Shown here piece after piece: positions 19,208 to 28,866 of a stretch of 64,000 bases of DNA. The position numbers and the translations under genes were made by a program. Every line of letters starts with the position of its first letter. Position 1 is the stretch's first letter. The notes under the pieces were generated by a model. It did no database searches. It had not been told where the DNA came from and worked only from the letters and a program-made list of their open reading frames with translations. The DNA comes from Gemmobacter aquarius (GTDB taxonomy: Bacteria; Pseudomonadota; Alphaproteobacteria; Rhodobacterales; Rhodobacteraceae), in the NCBI RefSeq assembly GCF_003060865.1, contig NZ_CP028918.1, positions 2,282,001-2,346,000 of the forward strand, in the 5' to 3' direction.

Positions 19208-19458
19208 CTACTTAATGCCTTTCCACCAGCCGTAAAACGCCAGTCCAGCGACCAGCGCCACCACCCCCCGCCAGCCGAAAGCATGACTACGCCGGGCGCA
19301 ATCCCGACCCAGGCGCCGACATGGACAGAGGCATAGCTGCCGACCAGCAGCACCAGAAACAAGCCGAACGCCGGATACCTCCAGCCTAGCCCGATCAGAT
19401 TGATCCCGATCAATGCCCCGACCAGATACGGCGCCGCCTGCGTGATCGTCTCGGCCAT
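19208..19458 (-). pseudogene. Small two-to-three-helix membrane protein, apparent 1-nt frameshift
   Basis: From the ATG at 19458 the frame reads [18 protein letters not shown], then IGLGWRYPAFGLFLVLLVG and GIAPGVVMLSAGG. At a run of six C (19264-19269, G on the coding strand) the sensible reading moves one base back. In that frame it continues GVVALVAGLAFYGWWKGIK and stops at 19208. One extra G would restore an 83-residue protein with three hydrophobic segments. Without it the frame runs on into basic nonsense to 19129. This is either a sequencing error in a homopolymer, a true recent frameshift, or a -1 slippage site. I do not recognise the family. Confidence 0.6.
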
Positions 19459-19613
19459 CCACCCCCCCGCACTCGCACTACACCGCACAGCACCCTCGGG
19501 CGCCACGCCGCTCCATCCAAGCGCACCCCGCACCCTGCCGTCAAGCGCACCGCCCCCTTTCCCTCCGCACCCCCATCTGGCATACCCACCCCGTTCCGTC
19601 AGAGGGTCAGATC

Positions 19614-20903
19614 ATGCACGACATCCGCGCCATCCGCGAAAACCCCGCCGCCTTCGACGCGGCCCTTGGCCGTCGCGGCCTGCCCCCCGCCTCGCCGGAA
19701 ATCCTTGGCCTCGACGAATCCCGCCGCGCCAAGATCCTCGCGGCCGAAACAGCACAGGCCGACCAGAACCGCGCCTCCAAGGACGTAGGCGCCGCCAAGG
19801 CGCGCGGCGACGATGCCGAATTCGAACGGCTCCGCGCCCTCGTCTCCGACAAAAAAGCCGAGGTGGCACGCCTCCAAGCGGAAGCCGCCGAACAGGACGA
19901 AGCCCTGCGCGCCCTCCTTCTCACCATCCCGAACCTGCCCCACGCCGACGCGCCCACCGGCCGCGACGAGGATGACAACGTCGAACTCCGCCGCTGGGGC
20001 ACCCCGCGCAATTTCGACTTCACCCCCGTCGAACACTTCGACATCGCAGGCGTCAAACCCGGCATGGATTTCGAGACCGCAGCCAAACTGTCGGGCGCCC
20101 GCTTCGTCGTCCTCAAGGGCGCCGTGATCCGCGTCCACCGCGCGCTCGCACAATTCATGCTCGACACCCACATCACCGACCACGGCCTGACCGAGATGTG
20201 GACCCCCGTCCTCGTCAAGGACGAGGCGATGTATGGCACCAACCAACTGCCGAAATTCGCCGAAGACAGCTACCAGACCACCAACGGCTGGTGGCTTATC
20301 CCCACCTCCGAAGTCACCCTCACCAACACTGTCGCAGGCGACATCCTCGACGAAACCCAGCTTCCCATCCGCATGACTGCCCACACCCAGTGCTTCCGCT
20401 CCGAAGCAGGCTCTGCGGGCAAGGACACCTCCGGCATGCTGCGCCAGCACCAGTTCGAAAAGGTCGAGATGGTCTCGATCACCACGCCCGAAACCAGCAT
20501 GGCCGAACACGAACGCATGACGCGCTGCGCCGAGGCGATCCTCGAAAAACTGGGCCTGCCCTACCGCACCATCGTGCTTTGCACCGGCGACATGGGTTTT
20601 GGCGCGCAAAAGACGCATGACATGGAAGTCTGGCTTCCCGGACAGAACCGTTACCGAGAAATCTCCTCGGTCTCGGTCTGCGGCGACTTTCAGGCCCGCC
20701 GCATGAACGCCCGTTACCGCCCAGCAGGCGGCAAGCCGGAATTCGTCCACACCCTCAACGGCTCCGGCCTCGCCGTGGGCCGCTGCCTGATCGCGGTGCT
20801 CGAAAACGGCCAGCAGGCCGATGGCTCGGTCGACCTGCCAGCCGCCCTCCACCCCTATCTCGGCGGCAAGACCCGCATCGCCGCAGACGGGTCGCTCGCA
20901 TGA
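19614..20903 (+). CDS. serS: Seryl-tRNA synthetase
   Basis: Charges tRNA-Ser (and tRNA-Sec) with serine. 429 residues. The N-terminal long helical arm (residues about 30-105, rich in Ala, Lys and Glu) binds the tRNA long variable arm. The class II core shows motif 2 ([20 protein letters not shown], residues about 260-279, followed by QHQFEKVE) and motif 3 ([17 protein letters not shown]). The conserved segment before CGDFQARR reads SSVSV, where SSCS is common. Its stop overlaps the next ATG by 4 nt (ATGA). Confidence 0.97.
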   Translation: MHDIRAIRENPAAFDAALGRRGLPPASPEILGLDESRRAKILAAETAQADQNRASKDVGAAKARGDDAEFERLRALVSDKKAEVARLQAEAAEQDEALRALLLTIPNLPHADAPTGRDEDDNVELRRWGTPRNFDFTPVEHFDIAGVKPGMDFETAAKLSGARFVVLKGAVIRVHRALAQFMLDTHITDHGLTEMWTPVLVKDEAMYGTNQLPKFAEDSYQTTNGWWLIPTSEVTLTNTVAGDILDETQLPIRMTAHTQCFRSEAGSAGKDTSGMLRQHQFEKVEMVSITTPETSMAEHERMTRCAEAILEKLGLPYRTIVLCTGDMGFGAQKTHDMEVWLPGQNRYREISSVSVCGDFQARRMNARYRPAGGKPEFVHTLNGSGLAVGRCLIAVLENGQQADGSVDLPAALHPYLGGKTRIAADGSLA

Positions 20904-21613
20904 GCGGCCCGAAGCAGCGCGCAGTAGCCCTCCTTCTCGCCACCCTCGCCTTTGGCGCGGCCCCCCTGCTCACGCCGCCCTTCACCGGCTACGACCCCGC
21001 GCAATTCCCCGTGGTCATCGCCCGCCCCTCGATCCAGCCCGCAGGCTATGCCTTCTCGATCTGGAGCGTGATCTACCTCTGGCTCATCGCCCACGCCGTC
21101 ATTGGCCTGTGGAAACACGCCGAAAGCCCCGTCTGGGACCGCCCCCGCCTGCCCCTCACCATTGCAATCGCCCTTGGCGCAGCATGGCTCTCGCTCGCCA
21201 ACGCCGCCCCGATCACAGCCACCGTGGCGATCTGGATCATGGCGGCAACCGCGCTGGCAGCCTTCCTCCGCGCCACGACCGATACCGACCGCTGGCTCGT
21301 CTCGGCCCCCGCCGCAATCTTCGCAGGCTGGCTCTCCGCCGCCGCCGCCGTCTCGACCGGCGTGGTCATCGCGGGCTATGGCCTGCTGGCCGACACCGCC
21401 TCGGCTCTCGCCATGCTGGCGCTCGTCCTTGCACTGGCCATCACCGTCCAGACCCGCAAACCCGCCATGCCGCTCTATGGCCTGACCGTGATCTGGGCGC
21501 TGTTCGGAGTGGTCGCCGTCAACTGGACCCCCAACCCCACCGTCGCCTACGCCGCCCTCGCAGGCATGGCCGCAATGGCCGCCACCCTCGCCATAACTCG
21601 CCGCACCGCCTGA
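20900..21613 (+). CDS. TspO/MBR-like tryptophan-rich membrane protein
   Basis: A 237-residue inner-membrane protein with about seven hydrophobic segments. The stretch [18 protein letters not shown] resembles the Pro/Trp-rich first part of TspO/MBR-related proteins, and homologues are often labelled tryptophan-rich sensory protein, but it is longer than true TspO (about 160 residues), so tetrapyrrole binding is not assured. Its ATG overlaps the serS stop, so it is translationally coupled to serS. A clear hairpin terminator follows. Confidence 0.7.
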   Translation: MSGPKQRAVALLLATLAFGAAPLLTPPFTGYDPAQFPVVIARPSIQPAGYAFSIWSVIYLWLIAHAVIGLWKHAESPVWDRPRLPLTIAIALGAAWLSLANAAPITATVAIWIMAATALAAFLRATTDTDRWLVSAPAAIFAGWLSAAAAVSTGVVIAGYGLLADTASALAMLALVLALAITVQTRKPAMPLYGLTVIWALFGVVAVNWTPNPTVAYAALAGMAAMAATLAITRRTA

Positions 21614-21619
21614 ACGACA

Positions 21620-21656
21620 GAAGGGCAAGCGCCCAACGCGCTCGCCCTTCATTTTC
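21620..21656 (+). terminator. Terminator after the serS operon
   Basis: GAAGGGCAAGCGC / GCGCTCGCCCTTC stem (one mismatch) followed by ATTTTC, just after the TspO-like gene. Confidence 0.75.
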
Positions 21657-21657
21657 T

Positions 21658-21688
21658 GTCCAAAAATATCCCGGGGGGTGCGGGGGGC
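21658..21688 (-). repeat. Composite intergenic element, copy 3 (short form)
   Basis: On the minus strand it reads GCCCCCCG, then CACCCCCCGGGATATTTTTGG and AC. It shares the C-run/GGATATTT/GGAC order with copy 1. It lies downstream of both der and the serS operon. Confidence 0.5.
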
Positions 21689-21721
21689 TGGCCCCCCGCC
21701 CGCTGGCACCAGGCGCGCGCC

Positions 21722-23197
21722 TCAGTCCTTGTTCTTCCACCCGCCCTCGGTGTGCTTTCGCAACCGGCTCGGCGTGTGGAATTTCTTGTCCTTGAACGGG
21801 TTCTTCGCGCTCTGGCTGCGGAACATGATCCGGATCGGCGTCCCCGGCATCTCGAAATGGTCGCGCAACCCGTTCACCAGATAACGCTTGTAGCTCTCGG
21901 GCATCTCGTCGGGCCGCGAGCACATGATCACGAACCCCGGCGGCCGTGCCTTCACCTGCGTCATGTAGCGCAGCTTGATCCGGTGCCCGCCCGGTGCCGG
22001 CGGCGGATGCGCCTCGGTCATCGCGCCAAGCCAGGTGTTCAACCGCGCCGTGGTGATGCGCTTGTTCCAGATGTCATGCGCGCGCCGGATCGCATCGTGC
22101 AGCCGGTCCAGCCCCCGCCCCGTCTTGGCCGACACTGTGATCAGCGGAGCGCCGCGCAACTGCGGCAGCAGCCGCTCGAACATCTCTTTCAGTTCGGCCA
22201 GCTTTTCCTGCTTCTCGTCTTCCAGATCCCACTTGTTCACCGCAACGACCACCGCCCGACCCTCGGTCTCGGCGAAATCGGCAATCCGCAGGTCCTGCAC
22301 CTCGAAGGGAATCTCGACGTCCAGCAGCACGACCACGACCTCGGCAAAGCGCACAGCCCGCAGACCGTCGGCCACCGACAGCTTCTCCAGCTTCTCGGTC
22401 ACCCGCGCTTTCTTCCGCATCCCTGCCGTGTCGAAAATCCGCACAGGCGTGCCGAACCAGTCCGACCGGACCGAGATCGCATCCCGCGTGATCCCCGGCT
22501 CGGGGCCGGTCAGCAAACGGTCCTCGCCGATGATCTTGTTGATCAGCGTCGATTTCCCCGCATTGGGCCGCCCGATCACCGCAATCTGCAACGGCTTCTT
22601 CGCCGTGGGCCGGTGCGCGGTCTCGTCGATCTCGTCCTCGCCCAACTCCTCGGGCAGGTCGACCTCGACTTCCGGCGTATTCTCGGCCTCGCGCTCGGCG
22701 AATTCATCGACCAGCGGGCGCAGCAGACGGTACAGATCGTCCATCCCCTCGCCATGCTCGGCCGACATCCGCACCGGCTCGCCCAGACCCAGCGACCAGG
22801 CTTCGATGGCCCCGCTATCGCCAGCCGAGCCTTCGGCCTTGTTCACGCCAAGGATCACGCGCGCCGATTTCTTCCGCAGGATATCGGCAAAGACTTCATC
22901 CGAAGGCGTCACACCGACGCGCCCGTCGATCACGAACAGCGAGATATCCGCCATCTCGACCGCCCGCTCGGTCAGGCGGCGCATCCGCCCCTGCAAACTG
23001 TCGTCGGTGACTTCTTCCAGCCCCGCCGTGTCGATCACGGTAAACCGCAAATCGAACAGCCTCGCATCGCCTTCGCGCAAATCGCGGGTCACGCCGGGCT
23101 GGTCATCGACCAGCGCCAGCTTGCGGCCAACCAGACGGTTGAACAGCGTCGATTTGCCCACATTGGGTCGCCCGACAATGGCGAGGGTAAAGCTCAT
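21722..23197 (-). CDS. der: Ribosome-associated GTPase Der (EngA)
   Basis: An essential two-domain GTPase for 50S ribosome assembly. 491 residues. Domain 1 has [12 protein letters not shown] near residue 8 and DTAGLEE; domain 2 has [13 protein letters not shown] near residue 208, DTAGMRKK and NKWDLE. The C-terminal KH-like domain ends with [10 protein letters not shown] and a basic tail. It follows the bamB-like gene by 48 nt, the same yfgM-bamB-der order as in gammaproteobacteria. Confidence 0.97.
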   Translation of the reverse strand: MSFTLAIVGRPNVGKSTLFNRLVGRKLALVDDQPGVTRDLREGDARLFDLRFTVIDTAGLEEVTDDSLQGRMRRLTERAVEMADISLFVIDGRVGVTPSDEVFADILRKKSARVILGVNKAEGSAGDSGAIEAWSLGLGEPVRMSAEHGEGMDDLYRLLRPLVDEFAEREAENTPEVEVDLPEELGEDEIDETAHRPTAKKPLQIAVIGRPNAGKSTLINKIIGEDRLLTGPEPGITRDAISVRSDWFGTPVRIFDTAGMRKKARVTEKLEKLSVADGLRAVRFAEVVVVLLDVEIPFEVQDLRIADFAETEGRAVVVAVNKWDLEDEKQEKLAELKEMFERLLPQLRGAPLITVSAKTGRGLDRLHDAIRRAHDIWNKRITTARLNTWLGAMTEAHPPPAPGGHRIKLRYMTQVKARPPGFVIMCSRPDEMPESYKRYLVNGLRDHFEMPGTPIRIMFRSQSAKNPFKDKKFHTPSRLRKHTEGGWKNKD

Positions 23198-23245
23198 CTT
23201 CCGCGTCCTACGTTCAGCAAGCCGCCCGCATACACGCGCAAGCGG

Positions 23246-24586
23246 TCAACGGAAAGCGTGAAGTTGTCCCGATGCGCTGACGACATACAACATGCCCCCC
23301 GCCAAGGCCGGGGCCGAGGCCGCCCCGCCGGGCACTTCCGCCCCGCCAACCAACGCGCCATCGACCGGGTTGAACATCCGCAACTGCCCGTCCCCCCCGG
23401 CCACGACCAACTGCCCGCCCGCCAGCACCGGCCCGAACAATGGGACGATCGCCTTGCGATTCTTGGCTTTCGCTTTCAGGAAATAGGGCATCTCGACCGC
23501 CCAGATCTCTTCGCCCGTGGCCGCATCCAGCCGCACCAGACGGTTCTCGTCATTCACCACGAACACCGACCCGCCCACGACCAGAGGCGGGTTCAGCGCC
23601 CCCTCGGTTGCGGTCCAGACCCGCTCGCCGCTCGACGTGTCGACCGCCGCCGTCCGCCCCGAAGCCGTGCCCACATAGGTCCGGTCGCCCTGCACCACGG
23701 CGTCACCCGTCACATCGGTCACCCCGGCATAGGCCCGGCCAACGCGCTGCCCGGTAACCGGGGCCTGCCAGACCTGCACGCCGCTCTTCTTCAGCGCCGC
23801 GGTCAAGCCGCCGCTGGCAAAGGGAAAGATCACCAGCGTCTCGGTCACGGTCGGCCCTGCCGCCCCCACCATGCCGGTCACACCCACAGGCCCCGCAACC
23901 GTCCACATCACGCGGCCGGTATCGGCCTTCACGGCCCAACCCGACCCGTCACGCCCTACGGCATAGACGATTCCGCCCTCGACCGCAGGCGCGCCGGTCA
24001 CAGGGCTGTCGAGCCGTTGCCGCCAGATCACCGCGCCATCCCCGGCCCGCAGCGCAACCAGTTCGCCATAACCGGTCGCCGCATAGACGACCCCGTCCCC
24101 GAAGGCGATACCCCCGCCCGAGATGCCGCCGTCGCGGTCGAACGCCGCCGTCAGGTCCGTCGCCCAAAGCACCGCACCGCCTGTGCTCGTGGCCTGAACC
24201 CGCGCCTCCGAATCCATCGTGAAGACACTGCCACCCGCCACGACCGGCGCCGCCGAAATCCGGTTCTTGCGGCTGTCGCCCTGCCCGATGCTCACCGACC
24301 AGACCCGCGCAGGTGCTGGCGAAAGCACCCCGTGCGGGCTTGCATGCCGCACCGTGCCACCGCGATGCGTCCAGTCGGCATTCGCCACCGCGCCGGGCAG
24401 ACTGATCGGCTCGGCCCGGTTTGCCGCGACAGCATCCACCACGGCAGGCTGCCCCTCGACCGGAACCGAGGCTTCCAGATCGGTCCGAACCCCGAAGCGC
24501 TCTCCCGGCAGGATCAACTCGCGCTCGCATCCGGCAAGCCCCGCGACCAGCGCCGAGGCAAATATTGTTCCGACTACCCTGTGCAT
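23246..24586 (-). CDS. bamB: BamB-like outer-membrane assembly lipoprotein (PQQ-like beta-propeller)
   Basis: About 446 residues with a lipoprotein signal peptide (VAGLAGC, lipidated Cys near residue 20), then repeated beta-propeller blades of the PQQ-like type (A.GG.V...D....V.A.....G..W). Examples are AAPVVAGGSVFTMDSEARV, GDGVVYAATGYGELVALRA and GGQLVVAGGDGQLRMFNP. BamB is an outer-membrane lipoprotein of the BAM complex. The position before der and after a YfgM-like gene supports BamB rather than an alcohol dehydrogenase. ATG at 24586 is preferred over the GTG at 24589. Confidence 0.85.
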   Translation of the reverse strand: MHRVVGTIFASALVAGLAGCERELILPGERFGVRTDLEASVPVEGQPAVVDAVAANRAEPISLPGAVANADWTHRGGTVRHASPHGVLSPAPARVWSVSIGQGDSRKNRISAAPVVAGGSVFTMDSEARVQATSTGGAVLWATDLTAAFDRDGGISGGGIAFGDGVVYAATGYGELVALRAGDGAVIWRQRLDSPVTGAPAVEGGIVYAVGRDGSGWAVKADTGRVMWTVAGPVGVTGMVGAAGPTVTETLVIFPFASGGLTAALKKSGVQVWQAPVTGQRVGRAYAGVTDVTGDAVVQGDRTYVGTASGRTAAVDTSSGERVWTATEGALNPPLVVGGSVFVVNDENRLVRLDAATGEEIWAVEMPYFLKAKAKNRKAIVPLFGPVLAGGQLVVAGGDGQLRMFNPVDGALVGGAEVPGGAASAPALAGGMLYVVSASGQLHAFR

Positions 24587-24640
24587 CACGCCACGGTCCC
24601 CATGCTCACGCGTCCCCCTGCCCGCCGGATTGGCGTGGCA

Positions 24641-25327
24641 TCAGCCCGCGTCGTCTGTCTGTGCCGCCGGTTGCGGAACGGTCGCGGGTTGCACCTCGCC
24701 GCCCAGCGCCACGATCATCTGTTCCGCCCGCGACCGCAAACCCGCAGGCGCTTCCTGATCCTGCATCAGCGCCTGCAAAGCGGCCACAGCCTCGTCGGTC
24801 TTTTTCTCTTCGACCAGCAGATAGGCCATCTGTTCCAACGCCAGCGTGCGGAACGGACGCCCCGGTGCCGCGATCGGATCAAGCGCCGCGCGCCGCTCTG
24901 CAACCGGCGCCTCTGCCCCGACCACCACCACATGCCGCAAGGTCGCAAGATCGCGGTAGCTTTGGGGCTGGCTCTCGTCGCCCGCCAGCGTCTCCAAAGC
25001 GGCCAGCGTCGCCGCGCGGTCGGTATCGGGATCGGATGCCAGCAAAAGCTGCAACACCGCGTTCTGGTCCCCGTCCGCAGCAATAGCGCCCATCGCCGCG
25101 CGCCGCTCTTCGACGCCGCCCATATCGAGCGCGTCGAGCACGGCATCGCCAAAGGCTTCGGCCCGCGCTTCCGCAGCAGACTTGCGCCATTCGTTGTAAC
25201 CGGCCCCGCCGACGATGAAGACGACGATCAACACCCCGATCCAGCCGTATTTGCGGAACATCGCGAAAAGCCGGTCGCGGCGGACCTCTTCGGTCACTTC
25301 GTCGATGAAACTGTCAGGATTGCTCAC
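24641..25327 (-). CDS. YfgM-like periplasmic TPR protein (Sec ancillary subunit)
   Basis: 228 residues. A cytoplasmic N-terminus (SFIDEVTEEVRRDRLFAMFRK) is followed by one helix (WIGVLIVVFIVGGAGYNEW) and a periplasmic alpha-helical region with TPR-like repeats, then an Ala/Pro/Gln-rich tail. This matches the YfgM/DUF2133-type ancillary SecYEG subunit that works with periplasmic chaperones. GTG start at 25327 with GGAGAGG upstream. First gene of the yfgM-bamB-der unit. Confidence 0.85.
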   Translation of the reverse strand: MSNPDSFIDEVTEEVRRDRLFAMFRKYGWIGVLIVVFIVGGAGYNEWRKSAAEARAEAFGDAVLDALDMGGVEERRAAMGAIAADGDQNAVLQLLLASDPDTDRAATLAALETLAGDESQPQSYRDLATLRHVVVVGAEAPVAERRAALDPIAAPGRPFRTLALEQMAYLLVEEKKTDEAVAALQALMQDQEAPAGLRSRAEQMIVALGGEVQPATVPQPAAQTDDAG

Positions 25328-25509
25328 GGGCCTCTCCAGTCCTTTTCATCCGTCTTACACGCAAGCGGGTTTCCTTGCCAAGCCCGCACCGCCCGCCACA
25401 GGCGACCATCAACATCGCGTCCGGCCCGACGAAGAACACCAATCGGTCAAACTTTCACCTTTCCGGCCGTATAGGCCCAGCAAGGTACGAGTGCGAAAGG
25501 TTGCCTGTG

Positions 25510-26925
25510 ATGCTGGAATTCCTGATTTGGCCGATGCTTCTCGCCGGGATCACCTCCTATAACGTCATCAGCAGCGCGAACGACCCGTCCGATCCCGCGG
25601 ACTCCCCCGATGACGGCTATCTTCCCACAGCCGAAACCGGTGGCACCAAAAGCGAAACGGGCGACCCGGATGCAGATGCCCTGTTCAATCCCGACGATTA
25701 CCTCGCCACCGTCAACGGCACAGGCGGTTCAGACACCCTCGCGGCGCTTGCCGACGACGACAGCACCGCGTGGATCCTGAAACAGGGCGATGACCAACTC
25801 ACCGGCTCGTCGGCCGACGACTGGGCAAGCGGTGACGCCGGAAACGACCGGCTCGCCATGGGCGATGGCGACGATTTCGCCTTTGGCGGCACAGGCAACG
25901 ACAACTTGGCAGGCGATGCTGGCGACGATTTCCTGCACGGCGGCACCGGCAACGATAGCCTTTCCGGCGGCACGGGCAGCGACAGCCTGCACGGCGGCGC
26001 CGACAACGACGCGCTCGATGGCGGCACCGGAGCAGACGCCCTCTACGGCGGCAGCGGTAGCGACACGCTGATCGGCGGCGAAGGCAACGACACCGCTTTC
26101 GGCGGCACGGGCAACGACAATCTGGCCGGCGATGCAGGCAACGACAGCCTGACCGCCGATGACGGCAACGACACCCTGTCAGGCGGTACCGGCAACGACA
26201 CGCTGGGCGGAGGCAGGGGCCGTGACAGCCTGCAAGGCGACGATGGCAACGATCTGGTCGGCGGTCAGGACGACGATGACACCTTGCTCGGCGGCATGGG
26301 CAACGACACCCTCTTCGGCGGCAATGCAGATGACAGGCTCGATGGCGAAGCAGGCAACGATTCGCTCGACGGCGGCTCGGGCGACGACACGCTGACAGGC
26401 GCCGACGGCCAGGACACACTTACAGGCGCGGGTGGCTTCGACATCCTCTCCGGCGGCGCTGGCAACGACAGCCTGTCGGGCGGCGACGAAAACGACATCC
26501 TTCGTGGCGGACTCGGCAACGACACGCTGCAAGGCGACGAAGGCAACGATTACCTCTCCGGCTACGAAGACGGTGCGACCAACGCCTCGGGCGCCACGAC
26601 CGCAGATGGCCGAGACGTGCTCTTCGGCGGCTCCGGCAATGACACGCTTGCGGCGGGCGAGGGCGATGTGATGACGGGCGGCGAAGGCAACGACACCTTC
26701 CTGCTGCACGACGACCCCGCAATTGCGGGCAATTCCACCATCGAGGATTACAGCGCAGGCGACACCATCCGCATCGAATGGCAAGGAACGGCGCAGCCCG
26801 TCATCACCCTCGCCCCGATCAGTGCCTCGAACCAGACCGAAATCCGGATCGACGGCACCCTGCTCTGCATCGTCAAAGGCACGACGACCCTGTCGCTTGC
26901 CGACCTGCAAATCGTCAAGGTGTGA
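25510..26925 (+). CDS. RTX calcium-binding protein (471 residues)
   Basis: The start at 25510 (MLEFLIWPMLLAGITSYNV) gives a short hydrophobic N-terminus, then an acidic Asp-rich linker, then from about residue 95 to 400 a near-continuous array of RTX nonapeptides of the GGxGxDxLx type (for example GGTGNDSLS and GGAGNDSLS). RTX arrays bind calcium and fold as beta-rolls outside the cell. The last ~60 residues (IEDYSAGDTIRIEW ... LSLADLQIV) resemble an RTX C-terminal segment used for type I secretion. No catalytic domain is visible. No HlyB/HlyD-type exporter is linked. Ends 15 nt from the convergent ABC transporter gene. Confidence 0.85.
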   Translation: MLEFLIWPMLLAGITSYNVISSANDPSDPADSPDDGYLPTAETGGTKSETGDPDADALFNPDDYLATVNGTGGSDTLAALADDDSTAWILKQGDDQLTGSSADDWASGDAGNDRLAMGDGDDFAFGGTGNDNLAGDAGDDFLHGGTGNDSLSGGTGSDSLHGGADNDALDGGTGADALYGGSGSDTLIGGEGNDTAFGGTGNDNLAGDAGNDSLTADDGNDTLSGGTGNDTLGGGRGRDSLQGDDGNDLVGGQDDDDTLLGGMGNDTLFGGNADDRLDGEAGNDSLDGGSGDDTLTGADGQDTLTGAGGFDILSGGAGNDSLSGGDENDILRGGLGNDTLQGDEGNDYLSGYEDGATNASGATTADGRDVLFGGSGNDTLAAGEGDVMTGGEGNDTFLLHDDPAIAGNSTIEDYSAGDTIRIEWQGTAQPVITLAPISASNQTEIRIDGTLLCIVKGTTTLSLADLQIVKV

Positions 26926-26940
26926 CGCAGGCGCCGGCGG

Positions 26941-28770
26941 TCACTCGGCCGCCAGCGTGCCCTCTTCCTCTTCCGCCGATTGCCGCGCCCACATCGCGCT
27001 GTAGCGCCCGCCATTGGCCAGCAGCTCGTCATGCGTGCCGCGCTCGACGATCACACCCGCCTCCAGCACCACGATCTGGTCGGCATCCGCAATGGTCGAC
27101 AAACGGTGCGCGATCGTAATCACCGTCCGCCCCTGCCCCATCTCGCGCAGACTGTCCTGGATGTCGCGCTCGGTCTGGGTGTCCAAGGCACTCGTCGCCT
27201 CGTCCAAAATCAGGATCGGCGGGTTCTTCAGCAGCGTGCGCGCAATCCCGACCCGTTGCTTTTCACCGCCCGACAGCTTCAAGCCCCGCTCGCCGACCTT
27301 GGTCTCGTAGCCCTCGGGCAGCGACACGATGAAATCATGGATCTTCGCCGCCCGCGCCGCAGCCTCGATCTCGGCTTGGCTGGCCCCGTCCCGCCCGTAA
27401 GCGATGTTGTAGCGCACCGTGTCGTTGAACAGCACCGTATCCTGCGGCACCACCCCGATCTGCGCGTGCAAGGATGCCTGCGTCACATCGCGCACATCCT
27501 GCCCGTCGATCCGGATCGCGCCACCCGTGATGTCGTAGAACCGGAACAGCAGCCGCCCGACGGTCGATTTGCCCGATCCGCTCGGCCCCACCAGCGCCAC
27601 GCGCTGCCCCGCACCGACCGACAGCGATATCCCCTTCAGGATCGGCCGCGCCGCGTCATAGCCGAAATGCACGCCCTCGAATGCGACAGCCCCGCCCCGC
27701 ACGACCAAAGCCTTGGCATCGTCGGCATCCACCACCTCGGCCGGTTGCGACAGCAGCGCGAACATCTCGCCCATATCCACCAGCGCCTGCCGGATTTCGC
27801 GGTAAACCGTGCCAAGGAACCCCAAAGGCAGCGTGATCTGGATCATGTAGGCGTTGACCATGACGAAATCGCCCACGGTCAGCTTGCCCTCCTGCACGCC
27901 CATCGCGGCCATCACCATCACGATGACCAACCCCGTCGTGATCAGGAACGCCTGCCCCCCGTTCAGGAACGACAGCGACTGCCCGGTCTTCACCGCCGCC
28001 GTCTCGTAGCGCTCCATCGCATAATCATACCGCGCCGCCTCGCGCTTCTCGGCGTTGAAATACTTGACCGTCTCGTAATTCAACAGCGAGTCGATGGCCT
28101 TCTGGTTCGCATCCGTGTCCTGATCGTTCATTTCGCGCCGGATCTTCACCCGCCACTCGGTCACACGGAACGTGAAGATCACGTAGATCGTGATCACCAC
28201 GATCACGACCGCCGCATATTGCCAGCCGAACACCACCGCGAAGATCGCGGCAACCATCGCCAGTTCCAGAATCAGCGGCCCGATGGAAAAGATCATGAAG
28301 CGCAGCAGGAAGTCGACGCCCTTCACCCCGCGCTCGATGATCCGGCTCAGGCCGCCCGTCTTGCGCGTGATATGGTAGCGCATCGACAGCGCGTGGATAT
28401 GCTCGAACGTCTCCAGCGCCAGCTTACGCAAGGCGCGCTGCCCGACCCGCACAAAGATGGCGTCGCGCAATTCCTGAAAGGCCGTGTTGCCCAGCCGCGC
28501 CAGCCCGTAAGCCACCGTCAGCCCCACCGCGGTCAGCCCGATCAGCGCCGCCCCCGTAGGCTTGTCGCCCGCCAGCGCATCCACCGCTTCCTTGTAGAAA
28601 AACGGGGTCGACACCGACACGACCTTGGCGATCACCAGCATCACCAGCGACAGCACGACACGCCGCTTCACCCATCCCTCGCCCTTGGGCCAAAGATAGG
28701 GCAGCACCCTGCGGATGGTCTGCAACCCGTTCGAAGGCTTTTCGTCGGTGGTAATGGTCATGCGGCGCAT
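26941..28770 (-). CDS. Atm1-type ABC exporter (fused permease and ATPase)
   Basis: A 609-residue half-transporter that would dimerise in the inner membrane. Six helices come first, then a nucleotide-binding domain with Walker A GPSGSGKSTVGR, Q-loop GVVPQDTVLFNDT, signature KLSGGEKQRVGIART and Walker B ILILDEATSALD. The membrane part (KEAVDALAG, TRKTGGLSRIIERGVKGVDFLLRF at about residues 125-150, TEWRVKIRREMNDQD, NYETVKYFNAEKREAARYD) is characteristic of the Atm1/HMT1 group, which exports glutathione-linked sulfur or metal species. It is not a type I secretion ATPase despite its RTX neighbour. ATG at 28770 has GAGGAG 9 nt upstream. Confidence 0.93.
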   Translation of the reverse strand: MRRMTITTDEKPSNGLQTIRRVLPYLWPKGEGWVKRRVVLSLVMLVIAKVVSVSTPFFYKEAVDALAGDKPTGAALIGLTAVGLTVAYGLARLGNTAFQELRDAIFVRVGQRALRKLALETFEHIHALSMRYHITRKTGGLSRIIERGVKGVDFLLRFMIFSIGPLILELAMVAAIFAVVFGWQYAAVVIVVITIYVIFTFRVTEWRVKIRREMNDQDTDANQKAIDSLLNYETVKYFNAEKREAARYDYAMERYETAAVKTGQSLSFLNGGQAFLITTGLVIVMVMAAMGVQEGKLTVGDFVMVNAYMIQITLPLGFLGTVYREIRQALVDMGEMFALLSQPAEVVDADDAKALVVRGGAVAFEGVHFGYDAARPILKGISLSVGAGQRVALVGPSGSGKSTVGRLLFRFYDITGGAIRIDGQDVRDVTQASLHAQIGVVPQDTVLFNDTVRYNIAYGRDGASQAEIEAAARAAKIHDFIVSLPEGYETKVGERGLKLSGGEKQRVGIARTLLKNPPILILDEATSALDTQTERDIQDSLREMGQGRTVITIAHRLSTIADADQIVVLEAGVIVERGTHDELLANGGRYSAMWARQSAEEEEGTLAAE

Positions 28771-28866
28771 AGGCAGGGCTCCTCTTGCAGCCCTACCTAT
28801 GCCTTTGCCCAAGCCTTGACCAGACCGCCAAAGGCACAGCCCCCTGTGCGCCTTGGCACCCCGCGA

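Noticed and set aside
19400..19413. Perfect FNR consensus TTGATCCCGATCAA
   Set aside because: It lies within the small membrane protein coding frame (LIGINL codons), about 200 nt from serS, a gene not expected to be oxygen-controlled. Probably chance.
20640..20700. SSVSV replacing the common SSCS before CGDFQARR in seryl-tRNA synthetase
   Set aside because: A single-residue change near motif 3 in an otherwise complete enzyme; not convincing as a functional change.
21752..25474. 1240-codon open frame on the plus strand opposite der, bamB and the yfgM-like gene
   Set aside because: It spans three well-supported minus-strand genes and reads as Arg/Pro/His-rich low-complexity sequence, typical of a GC-driven antisense frame.
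26941..28770. ABC exporter as the secretion ATPase for the neighbouring RTX protein
   Set aside because: The membrane part and motifs are of the Atm1/HMT1 type; there is no C39-like domain and no HlyD or TolC partner, and the genes are convergent.
28771..28866. Possible small gene between the ABC exporter and LysM genes
   Set aside because: Only 96 nt, no frame with a start and ribosome binding site.
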